In this document: positions 1 through 10,440 of the stretch, piece by piece
How the letters are laid out: the number at the start of each line of letters is the position of its first letter
How positions within the stretch are numbered: the first letter of the stretch is position 1
DNA from: Malachius bipustulatus
Lineage: Eukaryota; Arthropoda; Insecta; Coleoptera; Melyridae
DNA length: 64,000 nucleotides
Direction of reading: 5' to 3'
Assembly: GCA_910589415.1 (NCBI GenBank)
Contig: OU342631.1
Span: 55,332,598-55,396,597, forward strand
The notes under the pieces: model-generated
What the model saw: only the letters and a program-made list of their open reading frames with translations
What the model was told of the DNA's origin: nothing
Databases searched by the model: none
Made by a program: the position numbers and the translations under genes

Positions 1-2286
1 GTATTGATTATAAGAAAATTATTAAGGATCGTTATCCACTCCCTGTGATTGAAGACCAAATTGATAAGCTGACGAAAGCAAAATTATTTACCACTCTGTA
101 TCTTAAAAATGGATTCTTTCATGTTTTGATTGAGCCGGATAGTCGAAAATATACTTTGTTCGTGACACCTGGAGGCCAGTTTGAATTTCTCAAAGCTCCT
201 TTCGGGTTATGTAATTGACCTGCAGTATTTCAAAGATACTAACGACGTATTCAAGGATTTGATCCAGAAGGGAATTGTTTTGACTTACATGGATGACATA
301 GTAATCCCAGCCGTAGAAGAAAACGAAGCACTTGAAAGATTGAAAAAAACTGTTTTGATAAGAGCTGAAGAGTATGGACTACAAATAAATTGGAAATAAT
401 GCTAATTTATGAAGACTGGAGTTGAATATCTAGGCCACCCAATAGAAAACGGATCCGTAAAACCATCAACGAGAAAAATAGCTGCTGTAATGAAGTTCCC
501 CAAACCCACGACTACAAAGCAAATTCAAAGTTATCTTGGACTTACTGGATACTTTAGGAAGTTTGTGCCAAATTATTCGACTATCGCCCGACATCTGAGT
601 GATTTATTGAAAAAGGACAGAAAGTTTATTTATGAAAATATTTAATTATGAGAGGGAGACAGAAGTCCACTCGGATGCCAGTAAAGAAGGTTATGGAGCT
701 GTATTATTGCAAAGAGATGATGTCGATGGAAAAATGCACCCTATTTGTATGAGTAAGAAGACTACGGATGCTGAGAAGAAGTATGACAGCTACAAATTGG
801 AAGTGTTGGCAGTGATCGAGGCGTTGAAAAAATTTAGAGTTTATCTTCTTGGACTGAATTTCAAAATTGTCCCTGACTGTTGTGAATTCACGCAGACCAT
901 GGCGAAGAAAGATCTAAACACGAGAGTTGCAAGATGGGCACTTCTTCTCCAAGAATTCGATTATTCAATGGAACATTGCCTGGTGTTAGAATGAAGCATG
1001 GTGATGCTCTAAGTAGAAACCCGATTGTAATGAAGATTAAAAGTGAGTTTCTGGAAAGATTGCGCAGCGCACAGCAAGCTGATGAACATTTGAAAATTAT
1101 CTGCGACGTTCTCAAGACTCAACCCTACGAAGATTGTGTTATGAACATGAATTTATTGTATAAAGAAGTACAAGATGGCAGACTCTTGGTGATTCCTTCA
1201 AAAATGCAAAACGAAATAATTAAGAATGCACACGAGAATGGCCATTTCGCCTTAAAGAAGACCAAATATATTATTGTTAGAAACGATTTTTGTATCCTAT
1301 CGAAAAGGGAAATCAATCTCTCCAAGTGTACCACGTTGATCATCTAGGACCAATGACTCAGACTAAGAAAGGTTATAATTATCTTTTCACTGTTATTGAC
1401 GCATTTTCCAAGTTTGTATGGATCTACCCAACAAAAACCACGAAGACTAATGAAGTAGTTAATTGTCTGGCAATTCAACAAAGTGTATTTGGAAACAGAA
1501 GTTCTTATTTCTGATCGTGGATCTTCCCTTCGTTCAGCCGCCTTTGATGAATACTGTGAAAGCAATAAAATCAAGCACATCAAGATTACTATAGGAGTAC
1601 CTAGAGGAAACGGACAAATTGAGAGAGTTAATCGTATTATCATTCCCGTTCTCACGAAGCTGTCAACTGAAAATCCCGAAAGTTGGTACAAGCACGTGTC
1701 GAAGTTGCAATCAGCTCTGAACAGCACCTATCAACGAATCATAGGTATTACGCCCTTTGAAGTTATTTTTGGTGTGAAGATGAGAAGGCCGGAAGACATA
1801 AAATTACAAGAATTATAGAAGAAGAATTTATGAAGTGTTTTATAGAAAATAGAGAAGAACTTATAAAAATGCCAGAGAACAGATCGGAAAGATTCAGAAG
1901 GAGAATATTAAAACCTACAATAAGAAGAGAAAAGACCAGCAAATACAAAATAGAAGATGTGGTAGCCATTCAAAAAACCCAGTACGCCGCTTGTTCTAAG
2001 TTACTTCCAAAATTTATGGGTCCTTACCAAGTGACTAAATTTATTGGAAACGACCGATATGAAGTGAGAAAAATTGGTAACCAAGTGGATTCAAGAAAGA
2101 CGCAGGCCAGCGCCGACCTACTGAAACCATGGGGGTTTCCAGAACAAGACTACGAAGAAGGAGCCGAAGAAGATCCATTCGAGGCGAATACAGAGAAGGA
2201 TGGCCGAGTTGTAGGATGGGTTAGTGGAGATCACTCTCTTTATCATCCCCCTACCTCTGACTGCGGGAGAAGCCCAAGGGAACAGG
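1..2286 (+). pseudogene. Ty3/gypsy pol remnant (RT-RNase H-integrase)
   Basis: Reverse transcriptase, RNase H and integrase pieces follow in order but lie in several frames, so this is a decayed pol whose 5' part is outside the window. Visible landmarks are an RT active site YMDD near 289-300, the RT connection region with YLGHPI and SYLGLTGYFRKFVPNY (409-645), an RNase H start HSDASKEGYGAVLLQ (about 670-715), and an integrase core with VDHLGP (about 1330), SDRGSS (about 1510) and GNGQIERVN (about 1610), which are the usual D, D and E regions. An integrase C-terminal region follows to about 2150. Frame changes or stops occur near 215, 400, 640, 990, 1340, 1490 and 1818, so no functional polyprotein is possible. 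The integrase style suggests Ty3/gypsy rather than BEL or copia. The clade was not resolved. Confidence 0.88.
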
Positions 2287-2300
2287 GCACGCCTTGATAG

Positions 2301-2560
2301 TGTAGAATAAACACCGAAGCGGTAAGACGCGAATAAGACGTGGTCCGGTCAACCTATTTAATTAAGACGTATTATTTCAGATGGGGTTCGATCGTGCCAA
2401 GGGGCCAAGGTGTTCCCAAAGAAGTTATCAATTAATTAATTATTAGTCGTTTCTCATTTAATTGTGTCTTTAAACACTTTCATTTAATAAACTTTGTTAA
2501 TAATTTTTGAACCTTGAAACCAATACCTACTACCAGTACTACCTAATTAATTTTCCTACA
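2301..2560 (+). mobile_element. Candidate 3' LTR of the gypsy remnant
   Basis: This 260-bp segment directly follows the pol remnant. It starts TGTAG and ends CTACA, a 5-bp inverted terminal pair with TG...CA ends, and it contains an AATAAA signal near 2487. The 5' LTR lies outside the window, so LTR identity and target duplication cannot be checked. Confidence 0.6.
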
Positions 2561-3239
2561 ATTATACAAAATTCAATCAAAGAAAGCCTGAGCCGAAATA
2601 AGAGCATATTGAGTACAGTTCGTTTTGCTGATGAGCATGAAATACCCAATAAAACAAAAAAACGCAAAATGAAATAAATCAAAATTAGAATTAATGTAGA
2701 ATTTAGGTACTCCTGTAAGCATGAGAACGAAATTAATTACTTGTAAATAGAATAATTTTTCAAAATTGTAAAACTTAGATAATAAGAACCTGTTGTCAAA
2801 TCATCAACGTTTTTCGCCTAACTGGCACATTATAAATATTAGATTAAGAACCATTGTTAAATTGAAGTTAAGAGCCATTTTTTCAAGAAATAATTTAAAA
2901 AACAGGAAAAAAGAAGAAAATGAAAAAAAAAATAGTTAAAAAGAGCCATTTGAACAAAACAGTAAGAAACATTAACTGAGCCATCTTACCAACAAAATAA
3001 AAAAATTAGATACAACAGAGTTGATAATACACCATTCCAACATCGTGAACAAATAACTGAAGAGGCCAAGAATTTTTTATTCATACCTCAAAAAAAAAAA
3101 CCTTCTTGCGCATCAATCGCAGAAATAGTGTATTTTTATGCGATTCAATAATAAATATTTTCTTCCTATTTTTTTTTTATAATGAATATAATGAAAAAAT
3201 AATCCGATTTTTTGGGGGGGAAAAGCGGAAAACCACCTA
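2561..3239. other. AT-rich sequence, no gene recognised
   Basis: A/T-rich sequence with poly-A and poly-T runs. I see no coding signal, tRNA or paired termini. Confidence 0.5.
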
Positions 3240-3350
3240 CCTACCAAAAAAAAAGAATAGCCCTCTCGTGGTTTCGAACCCGCTTCAACAGTTTACTATT
3301 TAGGCAAGGACACCCTTGCCTAACTAACTCAGTCAAGGGGCCTTTCAAAT
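3240..3350 (-). mobile_element. tRNA-derived SINE head
   Basis: On the minus strand an A-box-like TGAGTTAGTTAGG is followed about 50 nt later by the B-box GGTTCGAAACC, the internal RNA polymerase III promoter layout of a tRNA. The acceptor stem does not close properly and a T-rich tract follows the 3' side, so a tRNA-derived SINE fits better than a functional tRNA gene. Confidence 0.5.
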
Positions 3351-3414
3351 TTGTTTCAAATTTGATCGAGTAGGTATATGTAGTACGTCCAATACTTCAT
3401 CCTACACATTTTAT

Positions 3415-3670
3415 TTTTTAAACTAGTCATATCTTAGTTATTAAAAGATCAATTTGAATACTTTTTTCACCCGCATGTAGGTGATTTAATTGTCGTTGCG
3501 ATTGCTCTTCTAATTTTCAGAACCATTCATAATTGAATGTGAAAAAAAATAAAAAAGAAATTGCGAACTATTTCATCGATTTAATAAGTGCAAGCTAATT
3601 TTGCACAAGCGAAAAACTTTTTTGTTTTTCGTTTAAAGTGCTACATTAATCGAGGAGAATTGAAGCTAAG
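3415..3670. repeat. Dispersed repeat, copy 1 (inverted partner at 10190-10440)
   Basis: The reverse complement of 10190-10440 matches this stretch with moderate divergence, including a shared GACAATTAATT/AATTGTCGTTGCGA block and the GCTAATTTT block. It is noncoding and of unknown family. Confidence 0.55.
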
Positions 3671-4254
3671 ACATCAAATTATATGTTAAAGCAAAAAAAA
3701 TGGAAAATTTCGGTTCAACTTCTTCAAAAATGGACTCATAAACGGTTATAGAATTGACACATTTTCACCCTTTTTCCTACCCACGACACTGGCTTATTAA
3801 TGGAAAATATGCTAATTTTATTGCATTAACTCAAATTTCCAATAATTTTCTTCAAATCCTGTTAATTTGATTTCAAAGTTTTTTTCCCATCTTGCTCATA
3901 CAGGGGTTCAAATATTAGCACATTTTTCAAAAATTAAAATGACCGCCACTTTGAAACGGCTCGACCGATTTTGCTCAAGTACAATACCAGACCAGTTTTT
4001 ATAGATATCTTACTCCCACAAAAATTTCAGCCTCCTAGATTCAAAACTGCGACCTGAAATGAGATGACAAAAACCGGATACCTGGAATTTTGAAGGGACA
4101 CCCTGTAGAAGTGATGGGACTTTTGGAAAGTTTTTCAACGAAAATCCAACGTCATTCCCAAATTTTACAAGGACCCAAAATTTCGTTCACTAATCTTAAA
4201 AGATAAAGCCACAGGAGCGTTTTTAAAATCGAAATTTCGCGATTTTGGAGAAAT

Positions 4255-4311
<57 letters not shown>

Positions 4312-4474
4312 TATATATATATATCGTGGGCAGGTGAATTTTGGAAAACCACTTTTTCGTAATCTGGGGGTCATGATCGGTGGACATTTGATGAGTTTGG
4401 GTGATTTTTGGAAAGTGATGTCGTCCTCAATAGTGTATTTTTTTGTTAAAAAATACACTAAAACTGAGATCCTG
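3671..4474. other. Noncoding repeat debris with one transposon end
   Basis: No gene is seen. GACACCCTGTA at about 4097-4107 is an inward-facing TA-CAGGGTGTC terminus like those of the Tc1/mariner-type elements elsewhere in the window. Its left partner was not found, so this is probably a truncated element. Confidence 0.4.
4252..4324. repeat. (TA)n microsatellite
   Basis: Alternating TA run interrupted by TAAA. Tyr/Ile-rich open frames here are artefacts of the repeat. Confidence 0.95.
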
Positions 4475-4910
4475 TGTACGACCATCCTTGGAGTACTGCT
4501 CACATGTTTGGAGCTCAGCTCCTAAACATACGCTGAGATTACTTGACTGCATTCAGAAAAGAGCCATCCATTTGATCGGGGGCCCAGATTTGACAAAACA
4601 TCTAGATAGTCTTTAACATCGAAGAAAAGTATCTGACCTAAGCCTGTTTTACAGACATTTTTATGGGAAGTGTTCAGAAGACATGGCCCGTTTGATTCCA
4701 TCTAGACCGAAGCCGCAGTAGCTCATCCCTATCAGGTTCAGCTCGTTACATCTCGCACCACCTTACTTCAGACTTATTTCATGTACAGAAACGCATCTCT
4801 TTGGAACAGTATTCCAGGCAAAGTGTTTCCTGAGGAATACAACTTGCAATGATTCAAAGTGAACTTGAATCGATATCTCCGCTCATGCACCGCTCCCAGA
4901 GCGCCATAGA
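4475..4910 (+). pseudogene. Non-LTR retrotransposon RT C-terminal remnant
   Basis: Conceptual translation gives RPSLEYCSHVW, then LRLLDCIQKRAIHLIG, an RRKVSDLSLFYRHFYGKCS block and a C-terminal segment on a LINE pattern. This matches the post-thumb C-terminal region of insect LINE reverse transcriptases. Stops and frame changes interrupt it and neither the active-site YADD nor an endonuclease is present, so it is a dead 5'-truncated fragment. Clade not assigned. Confidence 0.7.
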
Positions 4911-4989
4911 GATTTCACTGCAGTGCTTGTGCCATTTCAATAAAAAAAACTAGCCACATCACGCCCACCAAATTCCACAGTGAACTTCA

Positions 4990-5338
4990 TAAATCAACAC
5001 TTGGCACAAGTGGAAAAATGGATGGCTCATTGGCGAATAAAACGTACACAAAACTGAAGCCATACACTTTGGGCCAAGAAGAAAAGTTTACCGAAAATTT
5101 TGAACAAATAATACTAAGCAAAATAAAAATAAAATGTTCAAAAACAGTAAAATACCTTGGAGTGACTATAGATAACAAACTTACTTACAAAGAACACATT
5201 AAAAATACATTAAATAAAGTGAAAACTACCGTAACAACGACGTACAGTCTATTAAATAAAAAAAGCAAACTGTCCATAAGAACTAAACTAAAGATCTACA
5301 AAACAATTAGCTATCACCACTTGCAACGCATTTTGTAG
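4990..5338 (+). pseudogene. Jockey-like RT thumb fragment
   Basis: The stretch reads NQHLAQVEKWMAHWRIK in one frame, then shifts frame and continues with VKYLGVTIDNKLTYKEHI and a KLSIRTKLKIYKTI block, characteristic of the RT thumb of Jockey-clade LINEs. It is short, frameshifted and lacks catalytic motifs. It lies between two other LINE pieces and may be an independent insertion. Confidence 0.7.
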
Positions 5339-5888
5339 AGAGTGTGACTTGTTCTGATGCACTGCTAATGAACTAATTATGGCTGGTGCTATAATTAGCA
5401 CTGCTATCGTGCTCCGGGAGGTACGTTAAAAAGGGGGTCCCGGCTGCTTCACAGCAGTCGTTAAGTTACGTCAGAGGTCCTTGAGGCTACTTGAAAACTT
5501 CTGACACTTGGGCTTTACCACAGTCATAAGATATTTATTATTTTTTTATGGCTGGCGCTGATTATTTTGGCTAAGGACTGTAGGTACTGTTATTGGGGCT
5601 TCATAAATGAGTTGATTGCCTGTGTGATCGATACACGCTGCATGAGATGTACTTATGAAGGGGTCTGTTTTTACGCGACACATATTGACTATGCACTGTT
5701 AGCATTGTGGTTCTTTTTCACCGTGCTGTTTGAGATTTATTTGATTATTTTGTATTTATACCTTTCATATACTTCTAGTATTTTCTTTTGTTTTTTGTTT
5801 GTATTACTCATCGATGGTTTATATTTTTACCTGTAATTGGCACTTGATCTGTTGGGAAATAAACTTTATTATTATTATCATTATTACA
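5339..5888 (+). mobile_element. LINE 3' UTR and tail
   Basis: Noncoding sequence with GGTCCCGGCTGC and GTCGTTAAG blocks, a style I associate with insect LINE 3' regions. It ends in AATAAAC followed by a TTATTATTATT tail, the expected 3' end of a target-primed insertion. A hydrophobic open frame at 5567-5836 has no recognisable domain and I do not treat it as a gene. Confidence 0.5.
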
Positions 5889-5892
5889 TATA

Positions 5893-6532
5893 CAGGGTGA
5901 TCCCGAAATGGCGGACACGGACACCACCACAGCATCCATTGTGGATTAAAGATTCTAAGTTCACTTATACTCTTTTCTCCAGTATGGCCCGCTTAAGAAG
6001 ATATGACCACTTTTGTGGACAAAAACGTCACAACACTGCACTGGATACGTTTCTTCAGGGAGAAAAATAATGTCTAGGTCTACAGTAATACCCATATAGA
6101 TGTTACCATGGAAACATATGAAATGGCAAATCCAACAAAGTTAAAAACAATAATCGTTGCGCGGATACATATTTGATGATGTTATTCAAAATTTATTTTA
6201 ATTGCATTGTTGAGCTCGAATTTGAACAACGATGCCACATTGAAAAATTGTTTTGAACTCAAGGAATGGGTAAACTTTTAATGCCTGTAATTCCGTTCCC
6301 GATAATAAAAATAATAAAAAGCAAACACTATCGTTATAGTTATGTGAAACCATGTGCTTTGCGAGTGTTGGTTGTTTAAAGTTGACTGCCATTTTGATTT
6401 TAATTTTTGAAAAAGGACACCTATATCTCGGTAACGAAGCCGAGGAAACCATTTTTGTTTTAAATTTACAGTGTTTCTGAACATCCTCTACAACACCCTG
6501 TATACCGTGTCCGCCATTTCGGGATCACCCTG
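5893..6532. mobile_element. Non-autonomous TA-flanked DNA transposon (a)
   Basis: Perfect 28-bp terminal inverted repeats begin CAGGGTGATCCCGAAATGG, and a TA sits immediately outside each end (5891-5892 and 6533-6534). This is the Tc1/mariner signature. The 640-bp interior encodes no transposase, so it would need one in trans. Confidence 0.88.
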
Positions 6533-6534
6533 TA

Positions 6535-7689
6535 GAATAACGTAAATATTTTTACTTATACATTACTTTTTATAAATTATATTATATTTAAATTATATTT
6601 ACATTAATATTATATTATTACATTATATTTTTACTTATTTTGTATGACCTTTGTCTAGAAAATACAAACAACGGTCTATTTCGCTGTTTTTAAAATTGTA
6701 TTGTTTTAATGTTTCATCAAATCTTCAAGCCAACACCTTACAGACTGTTTTAATCCATATACACAGGCCAATATCTCTTTTTGGGAATATCTCTTTTTGG
6801 GAATATCTCGATGACGTGAACTTTCAATTGTTCTTCTGTTTTCACCACTGTAATAAAAGACAAAAATTATTCCTTTTTGCTAATTGCAACGACTTCATAG
6901 CTCCAATAATAACAAAATTACCAATGGTGAACAGAAAAAAATAGAGAATAGGCGATTTTTCATCACCCTGTATACATATTCACTTCACGCTCATGGAGAC
7001 TTTTGATCGCCATAAGCATGCTTCAGCAATTTTAACCGTGGGATGATTTCCATTTGATCCGTGCGGAGGCCAAACACAAAAAAAAATTCATAAAATTAAC
7101 TTTGCTGGCATCTACAGTGAGACGAAAGATATTCAGCTGCTAACACCTTAAGAATATAATTGTCTTTTTCACTATGTAAAAATAAATATACCATTCTATT
7201 AAATTTTTTTAAGAAAAATCGCCATATTTCCTTTCATGTCAGATAACGCCCTCCAGCGGTTACGGTGGTAACAAAATGAAAAATTAGAAAAATGTAGTCG
7301 ACAGAGGAAGGAAAACGCTTTGTAACGAGACTAATCTTGGTAAATTCCGTTGAGGTTAACCGGAATAATCGACTTTTGAATAAACAAAATTTTGATGTAT
7401 TCCCACCACTTTATTTTTGAGGTTATGACAAGAAGTTTAAAAAAAAATCCAAATGATTTGGGGACTAGACTACATGTGTTTTGAATACACTCTTAATTGA
7501 AAAAATACGGAGAAAGTACCCATTTTCCATTCTGCCATGACTATTACGCCCCGTAGCGGTAGTTTTAGAAGCTCAAAAATATTTTACAGCGATTTTTTTG
7601 GGTCACTGCTGAAAAATTTTACCCTAAAGCTGTGTGACGAGCCGTTCCTGAGATATGGCCGGCGCTTATTCTCAGTTGCCCAACCGGTA
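6535..7689. other. AT-rich sequence, no gene recognised
   Basis: No coding homology seen. It contains a short tandem duplication of ATCTCTTTTTGGGAAT near 6772-6810 and a lone outward end ATCACCCTGTA near 6962-6972 without a found partner. Confidence 0.45.
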
Positions 7690-8496
7690 CATATGGTTTG
7701 TCCAGCGAGTGTTGTCCGGTAAGATGCCTCACTGATCCTGACTATAAACGATTTGATTTAATGCGATTTAATTCGTACTAATTATTATTTATTAGAATTG
7801 TACGAATCGAATCAATTATTGTATTCTAATAAATATGTTAATTTATAATACATATTATTATAATAATTATTATACAGGGTGATCAGTAACTCGCGCACTC
7901 CGAATACAGGGCGATATAGAGCCCATTAAAATTAAGGATATTCTGCAAAAAAAATTGAATCCAATGGTTGGTTTTCAAGTTACAGAGTTTCCCTCATCCG
8001 AGTTTAAAGGTAATTTTTTCAACAACCGTGATAAAAATTAATGAAAAATTCAGTTTACTGTAATGTCTGGAACGGATACCATACTTATAATTCATAAATT
8101 TTTTTTCACAAAACCTCTTTACAGAGGAATTGAGAATGTTGGAAATTGATACCATACCTAAATCTGAACGAAATTTGAAGTTAACCGCCTAAACTCAACT
8201 TAGAATAAATAAAATATTCAAATACCTTCCCTGCTATGGAAATAAAAATAATAACAATACCATTTTTTTTGCAAAAATGGTCATATCTTTGGAAGAAAAG
8301 AACTTACAATACTGCAGTAAGAAAATGTACCACTCTTAAAAAGTGAAGTTTACCGCAGCATGCTCTGAGTGCGCGAGTTACTGATCACCCTATATAAATT
8401 AATTTTTTATGTATAATTGTACGATAAAATCAAATCGTTTACAGTCAGGATCAGTGTGGCATCTAACCGGACAACACTCACTGGACAAACCATACG
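7690..8496. repeat. Inverted repeat pair enclosing element (b)
   Basis: About 70 nt at 7690-7762 (containing TATGGTTTGTCCAG) recurs inverted at 8428-8496 with roughly five differences. The pair looks like the arms of an older palindromic element whose loop received the 7875-8392 insertion. Confidence 0.7.
7875..8392. mobile_element. Non-autonomous TA-flanked DNA transposon (b)
   Basis: Termini begin CAGGGTGATCAGTAACTCG on the left and, reverse complemented, TAGGGTGATCAGTAACTCG on the right, each next to TA. The 518-bp interior is noncoding. It shares CAGGGTGATC with element (a) but the inner TIR sequence differs. Confidence 0.83.
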
Positions 8497-8997
8497 TAGA
8501 TAAGTATACGTAAATAAATGGATGTTTCATTAATTAATTAATTTTATGCTATTTTGAGTTACAAATTAAATGAGAGACATTAGAAGACGGCAATGATTTT
8601 ACTAATAACACAAAATTTATTAGGTAGTGTAGGAGGTGGTGTAATTTGGTGATTAAATTAATTGATTGGAAGAAGATTAATGACAACTTTATTTTATGAG
8701 TAAATGAATAAAAACAAATGCATAAAAATAAAATGATACTTTCAAAGGGGTGAGTCAGGATGGAGTGTTCTGAACCAGGTCCAAGGTCTTCTGCCTGATC
8801 TGACAGTTGTCAGATCGATCATCTATAAATAAAAGAAAAACAGTATGAGCGCCCGGCCCCTAATTCAAAAAGGTTATGTGAACATCGATGGCTGAATATT
8901 ACATGATCGACTCTCAGATTCTTTCGTGTAGGAAGGCGGTGGCCATAGCACAAACAACCAGATTCGCCATGTGTTATCTCTCCGATTAGCACTGAGC
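8497..8997. other. No gene recognised
   Basis: AT-rich intergenic sequence without recognisable coding or paired termini. Confidence 0.45.
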
Positions 8998-9248
8998 GGT
9001 GCAATGGGCGCAAAGGGCAGACTCGCGATGCGCCCGCTCCAGCTACTAATCATGTCTTGGCACGTGAGTTGTGCAATGGGTGCAAAGGGCAGACTCGCGA
9101 TGCACCCGCTCCAAGTATCAGACAGGACGCAAAGGGCAGACTCACGATGCGTCAGAACTCTTTAATAAGTGAACATCTCAAAACATAGTACTGCGGAGTG
9201 CAATGGGCACAAAGGGCAGACTCACGATCTGCCCTTCCCAGCTACTAT
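8998..9248. repeat. Imperfect repeat, four units
   Basis: The core GCAAAGGGCAGACTCRCGAT recurs at about 9008, 9082, 9128 and 9208 (one unit has ACAAAGGG). Units 1 and 2 are flanked by complementary GGGCGC/GCGCCC or GGGTGC/GCACCC arms, so each can form a small hairpin. Two units are followed by CAGCTACTA. Noncoding as far as I can see. Confidence 0.75.
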
Positions 9249-10189
9249 CACTTTATGGTCTCAAACCAAGCTTTTCAACTTCATTGATCAGATCTGAATG
9301 TTATGAATTGCATCGTGCTCTTCTCACGATTTTCATTACTTCAGAGACCGGAACGGTGTTCTCTGAAGTATACGCCGAATGTCGCCCCGAATGTAACACT
9401 CTAGAGCCGCCATTTTTCGTCGTAGAGACCTGAAATTTTGCTCGATTAATGTCCCCGTTCAAGGCCGTATTTTTTTTTTTTGCAACGTCCCACCTTTAGG
9501 ACTTTTTCTCGGTAACGGTACATCGCGAAGAGATTCTGTTTACACGGTTACTTGGAGAAAGCATAGGCGTACAAACTTTGTGGAAATTGTTTTTCGAAAA
9601 AAAAAAATAGGTGAGCGGTAAAAAACTTTTTGCCTAAAAAAGTCATTTTTCGCATATTTTAGAATTTTTAAAAAAATTTATTTGACCGATCGAAAAAACA
9701 ACAAAAGGGTGAAATAGAGACGTTCATTACCTACAAAAAAGATAATGATGATTTTCACGTAAAAAGTCGGAAAAACCGACATATTCAAAAAACAAAGCGA
9801 AAAATCAAATCAGACCTTATTTTAGTAATTCTTCGAATGCTATTTAACTATACGAAACATTTTCCCGGAAAATTCCCTGTTTTTGTGCGGGAATCGTTTC
9901 TTTAAAAAAATAATTGATAAAATGCTACACTTGAACGCATACTTTCGAATTTTTTTCGAAATATTGTCACCGATCAAAAAAATAACAAAACACTATGATA
10001 GAGACGTTCCTTACCTACAAAAAAGATACATATATTTTTTTTCTTAACCGTTGTAAAAACTGTCAAAATCAGGAAAAACTTCGGTATGTCATTTCGACTG
10101 TTTCCCGCCAGGTCATTTGTATCTCCCTGTATTTTCTTAATCGTGAAATATTTTTCCATTCTTTTTTCTTCAACATATAACTTGAAGTA
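9249..10189. other. Noncoding, with a diverged duplication
   Basis: No gene seen. The segment at about 9685-9745 (AGAGACGTTCATTACC) recurs at about 9968-10028 (AGAGACGTTCCTTACC) with similar flanks, indicating an old tandem duplication with a period of about 280 bp. Confidence 0.5.
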
Positions 10190-10440
10190 TTGGCTTTATT
10201 TCGTCTCGATTATGTTGGTACTTTAAACGTAAAATAAAAAATTTTCTCGCTGCTCGAAAATTAGCTTACACTCTTATTTTTATTAAAAAATTGAAAAATT
10301 AATGATTTTTTTATTTTTTTGTCATATTCTTTATGCATGATTGAGAAAATTAGAAGAACAGTCGCAACGACAATTAATTCACCAAAATGATTGTGAAAAA
10401 ATTATCCACATTGGTCTTTTAATAATGAAGATATGACAAT
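10190..10440. repeat. Dispersed repeat, copy 2 (inverted relative to 3415-3670)
   Basis: Reverse-complement match to 3415-3670 across about 250 bp, noncoding, moderately diverged. Confidence 0.55.

Noticed and set aside
3240..3350. Functional tRNA gene
   Set aside because: A and B boxes are present but the acceptor stem does not pair; a SINE fits better.
4152..4503. Tyr/Ile-rich minus-strand open frames
   Set aside because: Produced by the (TA)n microsatellite, no domain.
5567..5836. 89-aa hydrophobic frame
   Set aside because: Lies in a LINE 3' UTR-like segment; the hydrophobicity follows from T-rich sequence, and there is no ATG-led homology.
8998..9248. CRISPR-like array
   Set aside because: Unit spacing is irregular, units are imperfect and no cas genes are present; eukaryotic repeat.
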